Shown here piece after piece: positions 12,406 through 24,961 of a DNA stretch of 64,000 nucleotides (its first letter is position 1; each line of letters starts with the position of its first letter). Location of the stretch: the NCBI RefSeq assembly GCF_963169125.1, contig NC_084798.1, forward strand, positions 173,009,980-173,073,979, in the 5' to 3' direction. The DNA is from Humulus lupulus (taxonomy: Eukaryota > Streptophyta > Magnoliopsida > Rosales > Cannabaceae). The position numbers and the translations under genes were made by a program. A model generated the notes under the pieces. The model ran no database searches and was not told the origin of the DNA. It saw nothing but the letters and a program-made list of their open reading frames with translations.

Positions 12406-13173
12406 TAGAGCACTCCCAATGGAGGAGGTAAAATGTCTAATCTTTATAATATAGAAAAAAATTGTTAAATAATTTTCCAATGGGTGATGTAAAGTTATAT
12501 TTTTTTTACCTAAATGAATAGTATTTCTCCATATGTAGTGAAACACTATTCATCAAGCTATAAATATTTTATTATTTTTTTATAAACTTTTGAATATATA
12601 TGAGTGTGACTATTATATTTAATTATTTTATTTCTTAAAATGAATAAAATATTTTTAAAAATATAATATTTAAATGATGTAGAGAAAAAATAGAGAAGTT
12701 GAAATATGATATAATGTAAAAGTTTGAGGTAAATTATAAAAAAAAAAAAAAATGTTTTGGTGGTGTATTTTGTAATACACTTTCTCTATAATATTTATCT
12801 AAAACTCACAAAAACATCTTTCATCAGCTCCTTTATACATATATTTATAATAGATATGCACAAACTCCAATTAATCTATATCTACATTTACATAATATTT
12901 ACATATCATTTATATAATATTTTAATATTATTATTTTTCTTTATAAGCTTTCTCTCTCTCATTTAATATATATATTTATTATTATTTTTTTCAATTATTT
13001 TATTTTACTTTAATTAATAAAATATATTTAAAGATATAATATTTAAATGATGTAGAGAAATATATAGAGAAGTTGATATGATATAATATAAAACTTAGAG
13101 GTAAAATAGAAAAATGTATGTTTTGGGAAGGTATTTTAAAAGATAGAGTAAAGCATTCATTAGGAGTGCTCTA
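12406..13173. mobile_element. MITE-like element with internal duplication
   Basis: The ends tagagcactccc and aggagtgctcta are inverted repeats, continuing imperfectly inward (ccaatg / cattca). Inside, a segment at about 12590-12735 is repeated at about 12940-13110, sharing 'atatttaaatgatgtagagaaa' type words. This suggests either an internal duplication or one copy inserted into another. No coding capacity is evident. The target duplication is unclear. Confidence 0.65.
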
Positions 13174-13542
13174 ACAAATAAAATGCAAATTATGACTTCC
13201 TTGTAAAAATTATCTAGATAATAGTTTTTTTCAACTGCATGTATAAATAATGTAGAAATTTTTTCTAAGTGAATTTTTTATGCTATACAAATTATATATA
13301 TATATATATAAAAAGAGTTCGCGTATTTCAATAAAAAAAAAAAAACTTTAAAAAATTAAGATTGAAATACTAAAAAATATAATAAAAACGTACCTTGATT
13401 CTAATAATTTGTGAGTACAAATTTTCCAATTATCATAGTGAATACATAAAATATTTAAATTTAATAATTTATTAAAACTGTATTTCTTGAATGTTAGTTT
13501 TTATGTAATTATATTGGTGTTATTTTTATTGAGAAAAAAAAT
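13174..13542. other. AT-rich intergenic DNA with (TA)n run
   Basis: Contains a short (TA)n microsatellite near 13294-13310. No gene seen. Confidence 0.6.
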
Positions 13543-15319
13543 GGATATTTGTGGCGAAAATACTTAAGTTTTGCAAATTATAACACTTAAATACCTAACT
13601 CTCTTTTTTTCGGCTAAAATACCTAACGTCACACTTTCTTAGCATCCGTAGGTACCTGATCGTTAAGTGTTAGGAAAGCGCCTACGTGGTGGCTTCTGAT
13701 TGGTCTAAGTGTATATTTTTTATTTTTTAATTAAAATTTTTTATTTATATATTTAAAAATTAAATAAAAATCTAATAAAAACTTTAAAATAATTTAAAAT
13801 GCATATTTTAATTAAATTAAATTTTAATATTATTAATTAAAATTCGTAAAAATAAAAATATTATTAAAAATAAAACAAAAATCTGATTAATAACTAATTA
13901 AAATTAAAACATTATCAAAATTAAAATAAATTTAAAACAATTAAGAACTAAATAAGACATGGTTTCCAAGATTTACAAACCCAAGCCGATAAGATCTAAA
14001 ACCCAGATTTACAAACTTAGATTTATAAGATCCAAGCTAACCCATACTTAAGAACAATTACAAAGTCTGTATTCCAAGATCATAAAAAAATTAACATTTC
14101 AATCCAATCTCATAATCAAAATACATTTCAAAATCAATATAAACTTTCAAACAATTCAGATCTCAGATCTCAAACAATTCAAATCCATACAAATATTCAA
14201 ACATTCAATCAAAACTAATCTCAAAATCTGTACAAACAACATTACAAAATCAATCAAACATTACCCAAATATGAAGAAATCCACAATTCCGAAGCAACCC
14301 AGTCGCGAAGCCATCCACGCCTCTATCTCGACGAAGCCCCAGATCTCCATGAAGACGTAGCCCCAGATCTCGGAGAAGCCAAGTTTGCATCCACGCCTCT
14401 GTCGTGAAGCTTAGCACTGAAGCCACCCTTGAAGATTTGCCCTGTTGAACAGAAGATGTAGCATCGGGAGATGCCAAGCCTGCCTCAATCACTGGAGCCC
14501 AACCACGGCCACTTCTTAGTCTCCATCTCAGCCCCATGTCGAAGAGGCGCACAAAGACCCATCAATCCCAGCCATTCCATGCTCAAGGGTGGTCGGAGTT
14601 CTGTCTGAAGCTAGCCCCGTCAGCATCGCAGATCCATCTTCTCTAGCCTAGATGCCGACTGTTGAGCTCCCTCCAAGCAGACCCAAATCTGTGCTCTTTG
14701 TCCTCCTTCGGTCCAAGCAATCCCAGCCTTGACATCCATCTTCTACAACCTAGCAATCCAGAAAAAAAGATCCATCTTCTCCAGCCCCGTCAGCATCGCA
14801 GATCCATCTTCTCCAGCCTAGATGCCGACTGTTGAGCTCCATCCAAGCAGACCCAAATCTGTGCTCTTTGTCCTCCTTCGGTCCAAGTAATCCCAGCCTT
14901 GACATCCATCTTCTACAACCTAGCAATCCAGAAAAAAAGAAGAAGAGGAAGAACGGTGAAGATGAAGAATCGGGAGAGAGAAAGAGAAAAAATGTATTTA
15001 TTTTAATTAGATTTTTAGTTTTAGGTATTTTGAATAATGATTTTTAATTTTAATTTAATTAAAGTATGATTTTTAAATAAAATTTTAATTTTTTATTAGA
15101 TTTTTAATGAGTTTTATTTCATTTTTAAATAGAAATTCAATTATTAATAACGTGGACCAATCAGGTATTGTCACGTAGGCGCTGACCTATTAGATAACAG
15201 TGAGGTACCAACGGGTGCCAAGAAAGTGTAACGGAAAGTATTTTAGCCGCAAAAAAAAAGAGTTAAGTATTTAAGTGTCATAATTTGCAAAACTTAAATA
15301 TTTTCGCCGCAAATATCCC
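13543..15319. mobile_element. Non-autonomous Mutator-like element with long inverted ends and GC-rich core
   Basis: The two ends are long inverted repeats of about 165-175 bp. The left starts ggatatttgtggcgaaaat and the right ends attttcgccgcaaatatcc, and inward words (taagttttgcaaattataac, cacgtaggcg, accaatcag) are matched in reverse complement. Long inverted ends of this kind indicate a MULE. Flanks are A-rich and only approximately match as a 9-bp repeat. The interior at 14250-14950 is far richer in GC than its surroundings, as in Pack-MULEs that have captured gene sequence. No transposase is visible. Confidence 0.75.
14613..14941 (+). repeat. 170-bp direct tandem duplication in MULE core
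   Basis: Two nearly identical units of 170 bp start with agccccgtcagcatcgcag at 14613 and 14783 and both end near gcaatccagaaaaaaaga. They differ by only a few substitutions, so the duplication is recent compared with the decay of the surrounding DNA. Weak open frames cross it on both strands, but nothing recognisable is encoded. Confidence 0.85.
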
Positions 15320-18083
15320 AAAAAATAATGATCAATTTGGAAAGTTGGGAACCATTTTAAGAAGAGAAGCTTTTATATATTATTATAATATTGACATATA
15401 TTGTCATCTAAAAAAAGTAAGTACAAAATAATTAATGATGAAAAGATTTTGGGGAAATGAGAAAAAATATATATTTGTTCTTATCATCAAATTTTATATA
15501 TATCTTTATATATTATATTCTGTTTTTATTATTCAAAACTTTTAATTAAAATAATAACAAAATTTTATTATACTTAGCAGAGATCTATCTAAGTAGGACA
15601 CGACAGCTCCCCTTCAACTAAAAGGCTAATATTGTTTTACTCTTTTACACTGAAAACCTATTCAAAGTATTTAGATTTGCCATTTTTACTCTCTTTACAC
15701 CTCCTACTATGGGTATGAAACATGGTCGATTCCTTGGCCTAAATTTCTATCTCACGTGATTCTTTGACTTGTATTTTTGTTCATATTGTGATGATTATGG
15801 TCGTTAAGATTTTCGTAAAAAATTAATATGATTTGAGAAATTGACTACTTTGGGTTAAATTGTTCTAAAATTCACTATAATTATAATTTTAGTTGGGGTT
15901 TTGATTAGATTTAGGATTTTCTCTAATTGGATGAAAAACTAAATGTATTTCTCTATTGTTTCTAATTTCTTAATCTGATTTGGGTATTTGTTTTATAAGT
16001 TAAATAGTTATAAAAAAAACTTAATAAGAATAACTAAATTTTTGACTATCTATGTTAGGGTGCAGGGAAAGAGTGTGGAAACAAGTAATTAGAAATCTTA
16101 AATCTTATTCTTAAATTTTCTATTGGTGAAACAAATATTAGAAAAGAAAAAGTAAATACATTTTTCAATCGACAAAGAACACAATGAAATTAATATCAAT
16201 ATACACAATAACAATCATATATACATATAACACATGTAAATATAGATAACACATACTTTTTCGTTCTGTAAGTCCTCCAACCAAAACTTGCTTACATTCA
16301 ATCAAATTTATGCTTTAAAAATGACTTGAAGTGCAACCTCACACATATTAATAGATAGAGATCACAGTCAACTTTCAATCATAATATAATTTTTTGTATA
16401 CATAGATGAAAACATGTAGATAGACATACCTTTTGAATAACGATAATGCTCTGTTTGTCAATCTTTTCCTTTTATTTAAGTAAGTAGTCCATACTAAAAT
16501 ATGTAAGCACAATAATGAATTAGATTTATATATGTATATATATTTATTAGGTAGAAGAAATGTACAATACACGCTTGTTTAGTTTTAAAGTTGTAAACAT
16601 TGTGTATAATTTTAATAAAAATTTGTTATAGAATGAATTATAATTCTATAGTATATATAAATATTTATATCAATAATCTATACACATATGATTTCTAAAC
16701 ATAACGTTGACATACATATATTTACATGGCTACATGACATATATATAAAATACAATAATATTTAAAAAGAAATTAATAATAGAAATAAAATAAGAATAGA
16801 AAAAAGTCATAGTGTACGTAGACAGTAATATACATGCATAAATTATTTTTAGTTTCTAATGTATCTTACAACGCCCTTTGGTGAATTTGATAAAGAAAAA
16901 GAGCTCCAATCACTTGATAAAAAATAAACTATCACAAAAATTTATAAGATAAAAAAAATGATGTATGCATTTATTATTTTTAAATAAATATGATTTAATT
17001 ATTTAAATTATTATAAAATATCTTAAAAATATCATTTATTTATTTATGTTTAAGTTTATATTTGTTCTAGTTTTTTTATTTGGCAGTGACATTAAAAGAT
17101 TATATATTATATGTTTAATATAGTATTAAGTTTAAGTTAAATTAAATTTTATTTAAGTTATAAAATATATGGTTTTATTATTTTTAAATAATCATTATTT
17201 TAAGATATCTAAAAAAATATCATATTTTAATTTGTTTAATTGTTTATTTATTTAAGTTTAAGTCATGTTTACAATCTACCGTTAAATATAAGAATATTCC
17301 GTTAAAGTTCACGGAAAAAAAATAAAAAATCGTTAAAACTAAGAATTTCCGTTATCTACACACTTATTATATAGAAGAGATATAGATTTTTAGATTTTTT
17401 GATTTAGGGTTTCGTTTCTTTTAAGTGTAAATTTCTCACAAATTAATTAACAATTTGAGTAATTTCAAATTTTGAAACATATTTTTTTATTTAAAAATAT
17501 TTGGAATTTACTTTTACATTTTCCAATATATTTTTTTAATAATATACTTTCATTTAAAATTCAAATTGTTTAGATGTTTAATTTTATTTTGTATATTATT
17601 TTATTCATATATGTCGATGTTGTTATATGCTAAGATGATATAGCTATATAATAGCACACTTGTTAGTTAAATTATTAATTTAAAAATGAGATATTCAATC
17701 AGTTTAGGAATTAGTTGTTGATTTTGAATTCAAAAAACTTAAAAGAAATATCAAAATATTGTATACAAAACTATCAAAAGTTCTCTACTCTCTTCCAACT
17801 ATTTTCCTAAGCATATCTATTTTTTTTTTAGTTTATATATGTATAAATTGTTTATATAAATATTTATATGAATATATTTCTGTTTATATTTGAAAACCAT
17901 ATAAATTTATAATATATATATATATATATATGAATCACGTTAAGGGCTTATATATGTCTCTGTTCTTTGAGTGATCTTAGTGGTTCTTTTAGTCCCCTTG
18001 CTTGGTTTTATTGGTGTAAAAGATAGGCTCTTTGTTTAATTTTATAGTTTATGTTGTAATTCGACATTTTTTTTATGTTGTAG
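15320..18083. other. AT-rich intergenic DNA, possible upstream flank of cyclin H remnant
   Basis: No supported coding region. Short (TA)n runs occur near 17912-17931. A missing first exon of the cyclin H remnant might be expected here, but I could not find one. Confidence 0.55.
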
Positions 18084-18136
18084 ATTGACAAATACAAAGC
18101 TGCTAACAAGAGAGAGCTATTCAAACTTTGGAGAAG
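18084..18136 (+). pseudogene. Cyclin H remnant, exon A
   Basis: Preceded by a 'ttatgttgtag' acceptor and followed by a 'gtgagg' donor. It begins IDKYKAANKR. An extra GA in a gagaga run shifts the frame; on either side the bases match KYKAANKR and then AIQTLEK of cyclin H. Confidence 0.72.
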
Positions 18137-18164
18137 GTGAGGATGTAAGATAACACTCTTGTTG

Positions 18165-20078
18165 TGCAGAGTCCCAGAATGTTTACTTAATTAGCTAGCT
18201 AGTAGTAGTTGTAGTATTTTAGATTTCGTGGACTTTGGTTCAAACCGGGACTTAGTTGGAAACTCCTAGCAATAGTTATGGATTCTATAAGTTTAACCTA
18301 TAGTTTAAGAATGTTAATTATAATATAAGGTTTGATTAATATTGTTGGTTATAAATATGATAATTATTATAACCTAAGGTTTAGATAGAACCAATAAGAA
18401 TATGACACTTGTCATAAACATGATTATTAAGGAATTATTATTTTAATGATAAATTAAGATAATATAAGACTTAGTCTTCACCAGAAACTGTTAGGGTCGT
18501 AGTTTGACTCAGTCAAAGTAGTTATCCAACCTTAATTATACTGAAAAAGTGCAATTACGTGTTTAAAATAATCACGTATGATGATATATCGCAGCACTAG
18601 AGCCAATATATCACCTAACGATGAATACGGAAAACACGTTGACGTTGCACGATCATACGAACGGAAGCTCGGGATTAGGGCCCAGCCGATATATCACCAC
18701 ATAGGGGTGATATATCGCCCTATTTAACTATTTTTTTTATTTTTTAAAAACCACCTTTGACTCCTTAGACTTACCTCTGTTAGTTTTGACCGAGTCTTCA
18801 GCCTCTGATTGACGAAAATTCAATTATCTTCAATTAAATTCATTATTTTTATTCAAATCAAAATAAGGTTAGTTTCACTCCTTACCTCTATAAATAGGAC
18901 CTAGTATCCAACCCTTTCACTTACTCTTCAGCTGTGATCAGACTCCAAGGTGCTAGTGAGACCATAAGAGTGATACACTTGGGTTGGGAAAGAAAAAAAA
19001 TAAGCTTTATCATTCTTAAGCTTTATCAAACACTTGGGAAGTAAGGATTAGAGTATTTCGTTATTGGAGTTAGGCCAATCCATAAGGTCAACAAAGGTAC
19101 CCTTATTCTTAAGTTCAATTCTTTTGATTCCTTAGTTTCTTTAGTTTTCATTCAGGTTCTAACTTTTGTTATGGTTTTGTGGTTAGGTTTTAAGTTCTTT
19201 GAACTTAAGGTGTCTTTTCGGTAAGTTTTCTCTTAGTGGTTTAGTTCTATTCTTTTCATCTCTTCCCTTTAGAAATACTCACTATTTTATTGCTGGTTTT
19301 AGGAGTGTTCTACGTCCCGCATTTGTTCTCATATCCCGGCTTTGGTAAGGAAAATAGGCTAGATCTTGTATGTTTGTATAATATGTTATGCTTTTATGTT
19401 ATGTTATGTGTAATATGTTATGATAAGTTTATGTTTTAATATGTTATGTTATGATTTACCCTACCTCAAATATTAGACAAGGGACCTAGATGGGTTATCA
19501 TACACTACATATGATCTAACCTACCTCAAATATTAGACAAGGGACGTAGATGGTTTATCGCATGTTATAATGCCCATTATTAGTATAGTCTTATATGGTG
19601 TACGTTTTTATAGTCATATGTTTATAGTATGTGTATGATATGTTTATAGTATATGTTATGTTATAATTTTATGTATATGTTTTATGTTGTTAGTAGTTTT
19701 CCTTGTTGAGCATTAGGCTCACTCATTTTCTTTTAGTATGATGCATAAAAATAGATGCAAAGGCGAAAGGATTCTTGGAAGCTTGGTGTGTGTATGGAGG
19801 TGAATGGAGTGGATGGGCTGAGTGTCGATTTGAGAACAACGTTTTTTTTAGTCACTTTAAATTACATTTTTATGTATTTTTCTGCATTTAGCTTTGTAAA
19901 CAATTTTATTTAAAGTTATGTTTTATTTTAAAACAATGAGCTCATTTATGTATTACAAATATTATTTCTTCAAAGTTTCAATAAAGTTATGAATTTTCTT
20001 ATGTATGTTATTTTCAAAGTTGTAGTTATGTCAAATAGGTTTAATGACCTAAGTCTCATAGGTAGTTGGGTCGTTACA
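18165..20078 (+). mobile_element. Solo LTR of Tekay-like gypsy family, target repeat tgttg
   Basis: The unit starts TGCAGAGTCCCAG and ends GGTCGTTACA, with tgttg on both sides (18160-18164 and 20079-20083). It is homologous along its length to the LTRs at 47293-50543 and 55922-62108 but lacks their first ~115 bp. It carries paired GATATATC words (18590-18720) that form an inverted repeat around 'cacatagggg'. It lies in an intron of the cyclin H remnant. Confidence 0.92.
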
Positions 20079-20214
20079 TGTTGGTCCTTCTTGTATTAAC
20101 AGTACAACAATAAGATCGATGTAAATTCTTCTTTTTATTTTTCTCAAATATTTGCTATTGAAGTATTGCTAGTGTTACTACATTTTAATTCTAAACTGTA
20201 ATATTTTTGTGAAG

Positions 20215-20270
20215 TATGGAGCTACACTAATGGATGTTGATGAGTCACTTTCTTATGCCAAGGCCTTAAG
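20215..20270 (+). pseudogene. Cyclin H remnant, exon B
   Basis: After a gaag acceptor, the frame reads YGATLMDVDESLSYAKALS and then hits TAA. Cyclin H has a related CGTTQVEVD-type block directly after LEK, so the order and phase fit exon A. The rest of this exon appears lost. Confidence 0.65.
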
Positions 20271-20828
20271 TTAAAGAAAATATGGTATCCTCTCGAATTA
20301 ATAAATTATTGTTATTCATTTCCTTCACTAGATTTTAGTTATATATATATATATAAATATGTAAGTTATCCCAAAAATTTGAAAAGATGATTTGGCAATG
20401 AAATTGACAAATGGCATGTATTAGTTGGGTGATCTGGCTTAGCGGTAGCCCAATGCATGAGTTAAAAATTGGACTTCTTAAGAGGTGCCATAATCAAGTT
20501 AAATACACCCGACCGAATAGAATATTTGGTCTAAGGGTTGCTTGGCTCAGACCCCAGTTTGAAGACCCTAGAGTTTGGTTTGAAACCAAGTCCAAGAAGA
20601 TTGAAGAAGGGGTTTGGATTTTGGTTCGAGGGATAAAAGCAACAGGTCCCATCAGACCTTAGCTTGAGGAGCCTCTTGATATTTTGGCTTGAGTGTGTCC
20701 GAGGTAAACCTCTCAAGGTTTCCTAGGTGTTGGCTCGAACGTGTCCAAAGAGAGTGACTAAGGGAAAGAGGTCCCGTGCAGGCCAAAGTTTGGGACTTAG
20801 GTTTCAGTCAAGGGAAAACCACATCATG

Positions 20829-21202
20829 TCCGATCGGGTATAGGTGAAGATGGCAAGGGAAGAGATGCCTCGGACTTGTCCGAGGTGAAGTGCCAGTTAG
20901 GGTGGCTCGGACCACTTTGGTCCGAGGAGAAGGACATCATGTCCGATCGGACATTCCATGGGAGAGTTGCCTCGGACTTGTCCGAGGAGAAATGCAAGGT
21001 AAGGTGCCTCGGACCACTTTGGTCCGAGGGGAAGGCATGAAAGGGATGGCTCGGACCACCTTGGTCCGAGGAGAAGATTACAAGGTCCGATCGGACCTTG
21101 ATTGAAGGAATTAAGCTCGAACTTGACCGAGGTGGGATGCCAAAGAGGATGGTTCGGACCACTTTAGACCGAGGAGAAGGCCATCATGTCCGATCGGACA
21201 TG
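20829..21202. promoter_or_regulatory. Palindrome cluster upstream of LTR promoter
   Basis: Perfect palindromes include tgtccgatcggaca (20940-20953), aaggtccgatcggacctt (21082-21099) and catgtccgatcggacatg (21185-21202), plus an imperfect copy at 20829. Between them are inverted pairs of the form CTCGGACCA..TGGTCCGAG. The same cluster recurs in the 3' LTR. A role as binding sites or hairpins is inferred. Confidence 0.8.
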
Positions 21203-21552
21203 TCATGGAGGAGGATACCTCGGACTTACCCGAGGTAAGGTGCAAAGGGAGTTGGCTCGGACCACCTTGGTCCGAGGAGAGCCAAACTTGCATGACCTTT
21301 GGTCCGAGGAGAGCCATGCATATATCACCTTTGGCCTACGGAAAGCTCGAAGGAGTAATCAACATGCGTGGGAGACTACGTCAAACTCCCCGAAGCGACT
21401 TCAGTGAGAATTGGTCTAGGCACCCGGGAATCTCTCACTCATCACTCGAATTTAGGGATCAGTTGTATTTTAAACATTTATTGTAATATAAATATAAGGT
21501 GAATAATAAAATATCCCTATCTAAAGGGGATATCAGTTGAGAATCCCAGGCC

Positions 21553-21560
21553 TATAAATA
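21553..21560 (+). promoter_or_regulatory. TATA box of 5' LTR
   Basis: TATAAATA in the context cccaggcctataaatagag, about 350 bp before the LTR end; the 3' LTR copy is at 34459-34466. Confidence 0.8.
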
Positions 21561-21901
21561 GAGGGTTGGGAGGATCGTAAAAGGACTTTTGGCAAATTGA
21601 GAGTTAACCTGTGTTCTAGAGAGAGAAAGTGTTTTTCCTGAGAGAACCCCTTTTTTGTATTCTGGAATATTTGCACTGAAGAAACTCAGTTGACACTGGT
21701 TCATCTGATCTTGAGTGTGAATACAGTAATAAAATCTCTAAGTGGATTAGGCTATTACCGATTATTGGGGCTGAACCACTATAAAATCTCGTGTTATTTA
21801 CTTTCATTGATAAAAAAACTGTCTGTTGTCGTTTATAATTCTCTTGAAGGCTTGTCATATTTGACGTTCTCACGTCGTTGGCTAAAATCACAGTCAACAT
21901 T

Positions 21902-21920
21902 TTGGTGCTTTCATTGAGAG
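21902..21920 (+). other. Primer-binding site of Tat-lineage element
   Basis: TGGTGCTTTCATTGAGAG begins two bases after the LTR end. The TGG start fits pairing with the CCA end of a tRNA. I cannot identify which tRNA. Confidence 0.6.
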
Positions 21921-21953
21921 CCTGAAGAGAAGACAGATAGTCCCTGAAGCAAT

Positions 21954-24191
21954 ATGGCGCCTAAGAACACCACCGCGGCCTCCAAGAGGGCAAGCACCTC
22001 TAAGGAGCATGCTAGATCAGAGGGTCCCAGCGTTCAAGATCGTGAGAATGAGCCCAGAGTCGTGCTCGAGGATGTAGTTCCAGAAGTTGAGGAGCTCCAA
22101 GAGACCATGAGCGCATTCCAGGAGGAGCTAGCTCAGTTCAATGCTAGGTAGGAGGCCTTTGCTGAGGAAATGGCCAAGCAGAGACGCGATATGGACCCTA
22201 GGAGCGAGGAGATCCGTCGACAGCAAGAGGAGGCCGACAGGCGACATCGCGAAGCTGCACTTGCTCTGGAGGCAGCTACGCAATTAACCCGAGCCAATGC
22301 TCAAGCTGCGCCTGGGGTGACACCCACCCCAGAGGAAAGGACCACAGAGGCTGGTCATAAGAAAACTGATAGGCCAGGCAGGAATGGTGGTAACCCACCT
22401 GGTCATGAAGAAGAGGGAGTCCGATCGCGCACTGCCTCAACCCAGAGGGGGAACTCCAAGACCCCCTCAAGGAGCCCCAGATTAGAGACTTCCCGATCAG
22501 GGAGTCATAAGTCAGGCAACAAGAAAACACCTTCTGAGCAGGGGCACAACAAAGCTCCTCGTGGCAAGGAGACTTCCCACTTCAAAGATGGACATGGGCG
22601 TGATGAAGCTGACAGTCACCACACCAACCAGTCGAAGGAGAAGAATAATAGCCGACGAGGAGGAGAGAATCAACCGGCTCAAACAGGGAAGCCACCACGG
22701 CATCCCAACCAGCGTAATGACAAAGAGCACACTCCACCTAGTAGACCTTCCGAGAAGACTCGGAGTACGGTGTTCGACCGGTTGGGAAAGAACACTGCTC
22801 AGAAGGACCTAAGGGACGTCATTGATGACAGAAGAAGGACCGTTCCGGTCGAAGGGCAGGAGCCAATCCGTCCTACCAGTCGAGTAGAAATACTCGATGA
22901 TGGTACGCCGGATAGGAGTGCCCGACCAAGCAGTCCCGAGGGTGCGTCCCCAGCAGTGGCCCCGGGCATCCAAGCCCAGCTTGATGCTTTGACGGCGGCA
23001 GTACAAAGTTTGTCAAAACAACCAGTTATAGATCTGGTAGACCACAGAAGTGGTAGCCCTTTTTGAGCTAGAATAAGAGCAGCCCAACCACCAAGGAAAT
23101 ACAAAGCGCCGATATTGCCAGTTTATACAGAAAAGGCAGACCCGGTGAGACACGTTGGAAAGTTCAAAGATCAGATGGAGCTGCTTGGGGTGAGTGATGA
23201 CTACCGCTGCAGAGTCTTCCCCACCACCTTGTCAGACACTACCCAGGAGTGGTATTGGAAGTTCAAACCCGACTCCATCACCTCGTGGGAGAGCTTTAGG
23301 AAGGAGTTCTGCAGGCAGTTCAGTATTGCCCGAACCCCTCCTGTTTATGCCAACCACTTGGTGGACATTAGGCAGAGTAAAGATGAGTCTCTCAAGAACT
23401 ACATTCAAAGGTTTATGAGAGAAGCCAATCGGGCTACCGCGGTTGGAGATGAAGGGAAAATGGTGGCAATCTCTTCCGGTATTATTTATCGAAGTCCTTT
23501 GTGGGACAGCATCCACTGCCATCCAATTTCAACTTTACAGCAGTTTTTGGACCGGGCAGATAAGTACATGAAGTTGGATGATGCCATTGAGAAAGGAGAG
23601 AATGGGTTGAACAACCCAAGTGGATCAGATGATACTCCAAAGGATAGCGGAAATGATCAAAGTGGTAAGAAACGTGGGAATAATGGGTCTGACCGCCGCA
23701 GTGAGAAAAAGGCTAAGTCAGGATCGAATGATAAGCCAACAAAGTATGAACCTCGATTCACCAACTACACCACTCTTTCGGCGACCCGAGCAGAGATCTA
23801 TCTAGCCTGTCATCAGGAGATCCCTTACCGGAGACCCCCACCAATCAAGAAGGAAATGAGTAAGAGGGATAAGAACAAGTACTGTCGTTTCCATGGAGAC
23901 TATGGTCACGACACGAATGAGTGTAATCACCTTAAGGATGAGATAGATTTTCTCCTCCGGTCGGGGAAATTAAAAAAGTATAAGGCAGAGACGACCCAGG
24001 GAGAGGGGAGCAACAATAATCCTGGTTTCAAGCGGCAACGGTCCCCACCTTTGCAACCTGAACCTGTGGACTTCACGTTAGATACTATATGTGGAGGGCC
24101 ACATCTTGCTGGAGATAGCAACAAGGCGAGGGAGAGGTATGCTCGCACCCTCGTCATGAGTTGGATGCGGCATCCACCTCCGAGGTTATGA
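21954..24191 (+). pseudogene. gag: gag of Tat-lineage element (interrupted)
   Basis: Gag forms the particle shell around element RNA. ATG at 21954 (MAPKNTTAASKRAS) opens a charged, proline- and arginine-rich N-terminal region with a coiled-coil-like EELQETMSAFQEE stretch. An in-frame TAG falls at 22149 and a TGA at 23064. The capsid domain follows (about 23115-23600; EWYWKFKPDSITSWESFRKEF is the retrotransposon gag signature), then a basic linker and a CxxxHxxxGHxxxxC zinc knuckle (YCRFHGDYGHDTNEC, about 23881-23925). The frame ends at 24191 after a shift near 24,160, where the next frame takes over. Apart from the stops the domain order is complete. Confidence 0.88.
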
Positions 24192-24901
24192 CGGTGGAGG
24201 AACGACCATCTAAGAACCCAAGGTATGAAAGTGAGTCCCTCACTTTCACAGAAGAAGATGCTAAACACGTGAGGTATCCTCACAATGACCCTCTTGTTGT
24301 GACAGTCCAAATAGCTAATATGAAGGTAAAAAGATGTCTGGTTGATACGGGAAGCTCCGTAAACATTATTTATAAGTCCTCTTTTGAAAAGATGAAGCTA
24401 TCCGTCAATGACTTGAAGCCTTGCTCTCACGTCATTTATGGGTTTACTGGAGAAGGACTGTCACCAGCTGGGACAATCAAGTTACCCGTCACGACGGGAG
24501 AGGCCCCCAAGCATGAAACCGTGATGACTGAGTTTTTGATTGTTGACTGCCCGTCCGCCTACAATGTGGTTATTGGTCGACCACTACTCACCAACTTGCA
24601 TGCAGTAGTTTCAATTTGGCACCTATCTATGAAGTTCCTGACCGGCGCTGGCATAGGCTGTGTCCAAGGAGACCAAAGGGAAGCTAGAGAGTGCTATAAT
24701 GCCTCGATAGCTAAGGCGAAGAAAGGTGCCAAGGAGAACAACATGATTGTGTGTGTTGAAAAAGAGGAGGTGGGTGTGATGGATGTAGACCAGAGTCTTG
24801 TAGTAATGAACGATGAAGAGATGTTGGAGGAGTGTGGCCAGGAGAGCACTCCTAGTTTAAAAGAGCAGAAGACCCCATCAGGTGATGAAGTCACCAAATA
24901 G
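24161..24901 (+). pseudogene. Aspartic protease region of Tat-lineage element
   Basis: The retropepsin-type protease cleaves the polyprotein. The frame overlaps the end of the gag frame by about 30 bases, which fits a frameshift mutation rather than a programmed site, since relatives usually read through. The active-site block CLVDTGSSVNIIY (about 24340-24375) is intact, and the second conserved block reads YNVVIGRPLL (about 24560-24590). The frame ends at TAG 24899, upstream of the reverse transcriptase, so the protein would be separated from the rest of pol. Confidence 0.85.
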
Positions 24902-24961
24902 GGCGTTGCCCAAAGCGAGGGAAGAGATATTGATCCTCGCTTTGGGGATTATGAGAGTGAT

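Larger units (their letters stand above)
20364..21899 (+). repeat. 5' LTR of Tat-lineage element
   Basis: 1536 bp. Its first base is A where the 3' LTR has T, so the canonical TG start is mutated; the end is GTCAACA. U3 (20829-21330) carries repeated palindromes: TCCGATCGGA-type at 20829, 20940, 21082 and 21185, alternating with CTCGGACC...GGTCCGAG inverted pairs. Confidence 0.95.

Noticed and set aside
12757..12966. Short hydrophobic open frame
   Set aside because: Composed of AT-rich microsatellite-like sequence inside a MITE; no evidence of coding.
14250..14552. 100-codon minus-strand frame in the MULE core
   Set aside because: Low-complexity, overlaps other frames and shows no conserved domain; I treat it as part of a possibly captured sequence.
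22276..23104. Minus-strand open frames across gag and pol (also 23232-23522, 25579-26091 and similar)
   Set aside because: They mirror strongly conserved sense frames and lack their own conserved content.
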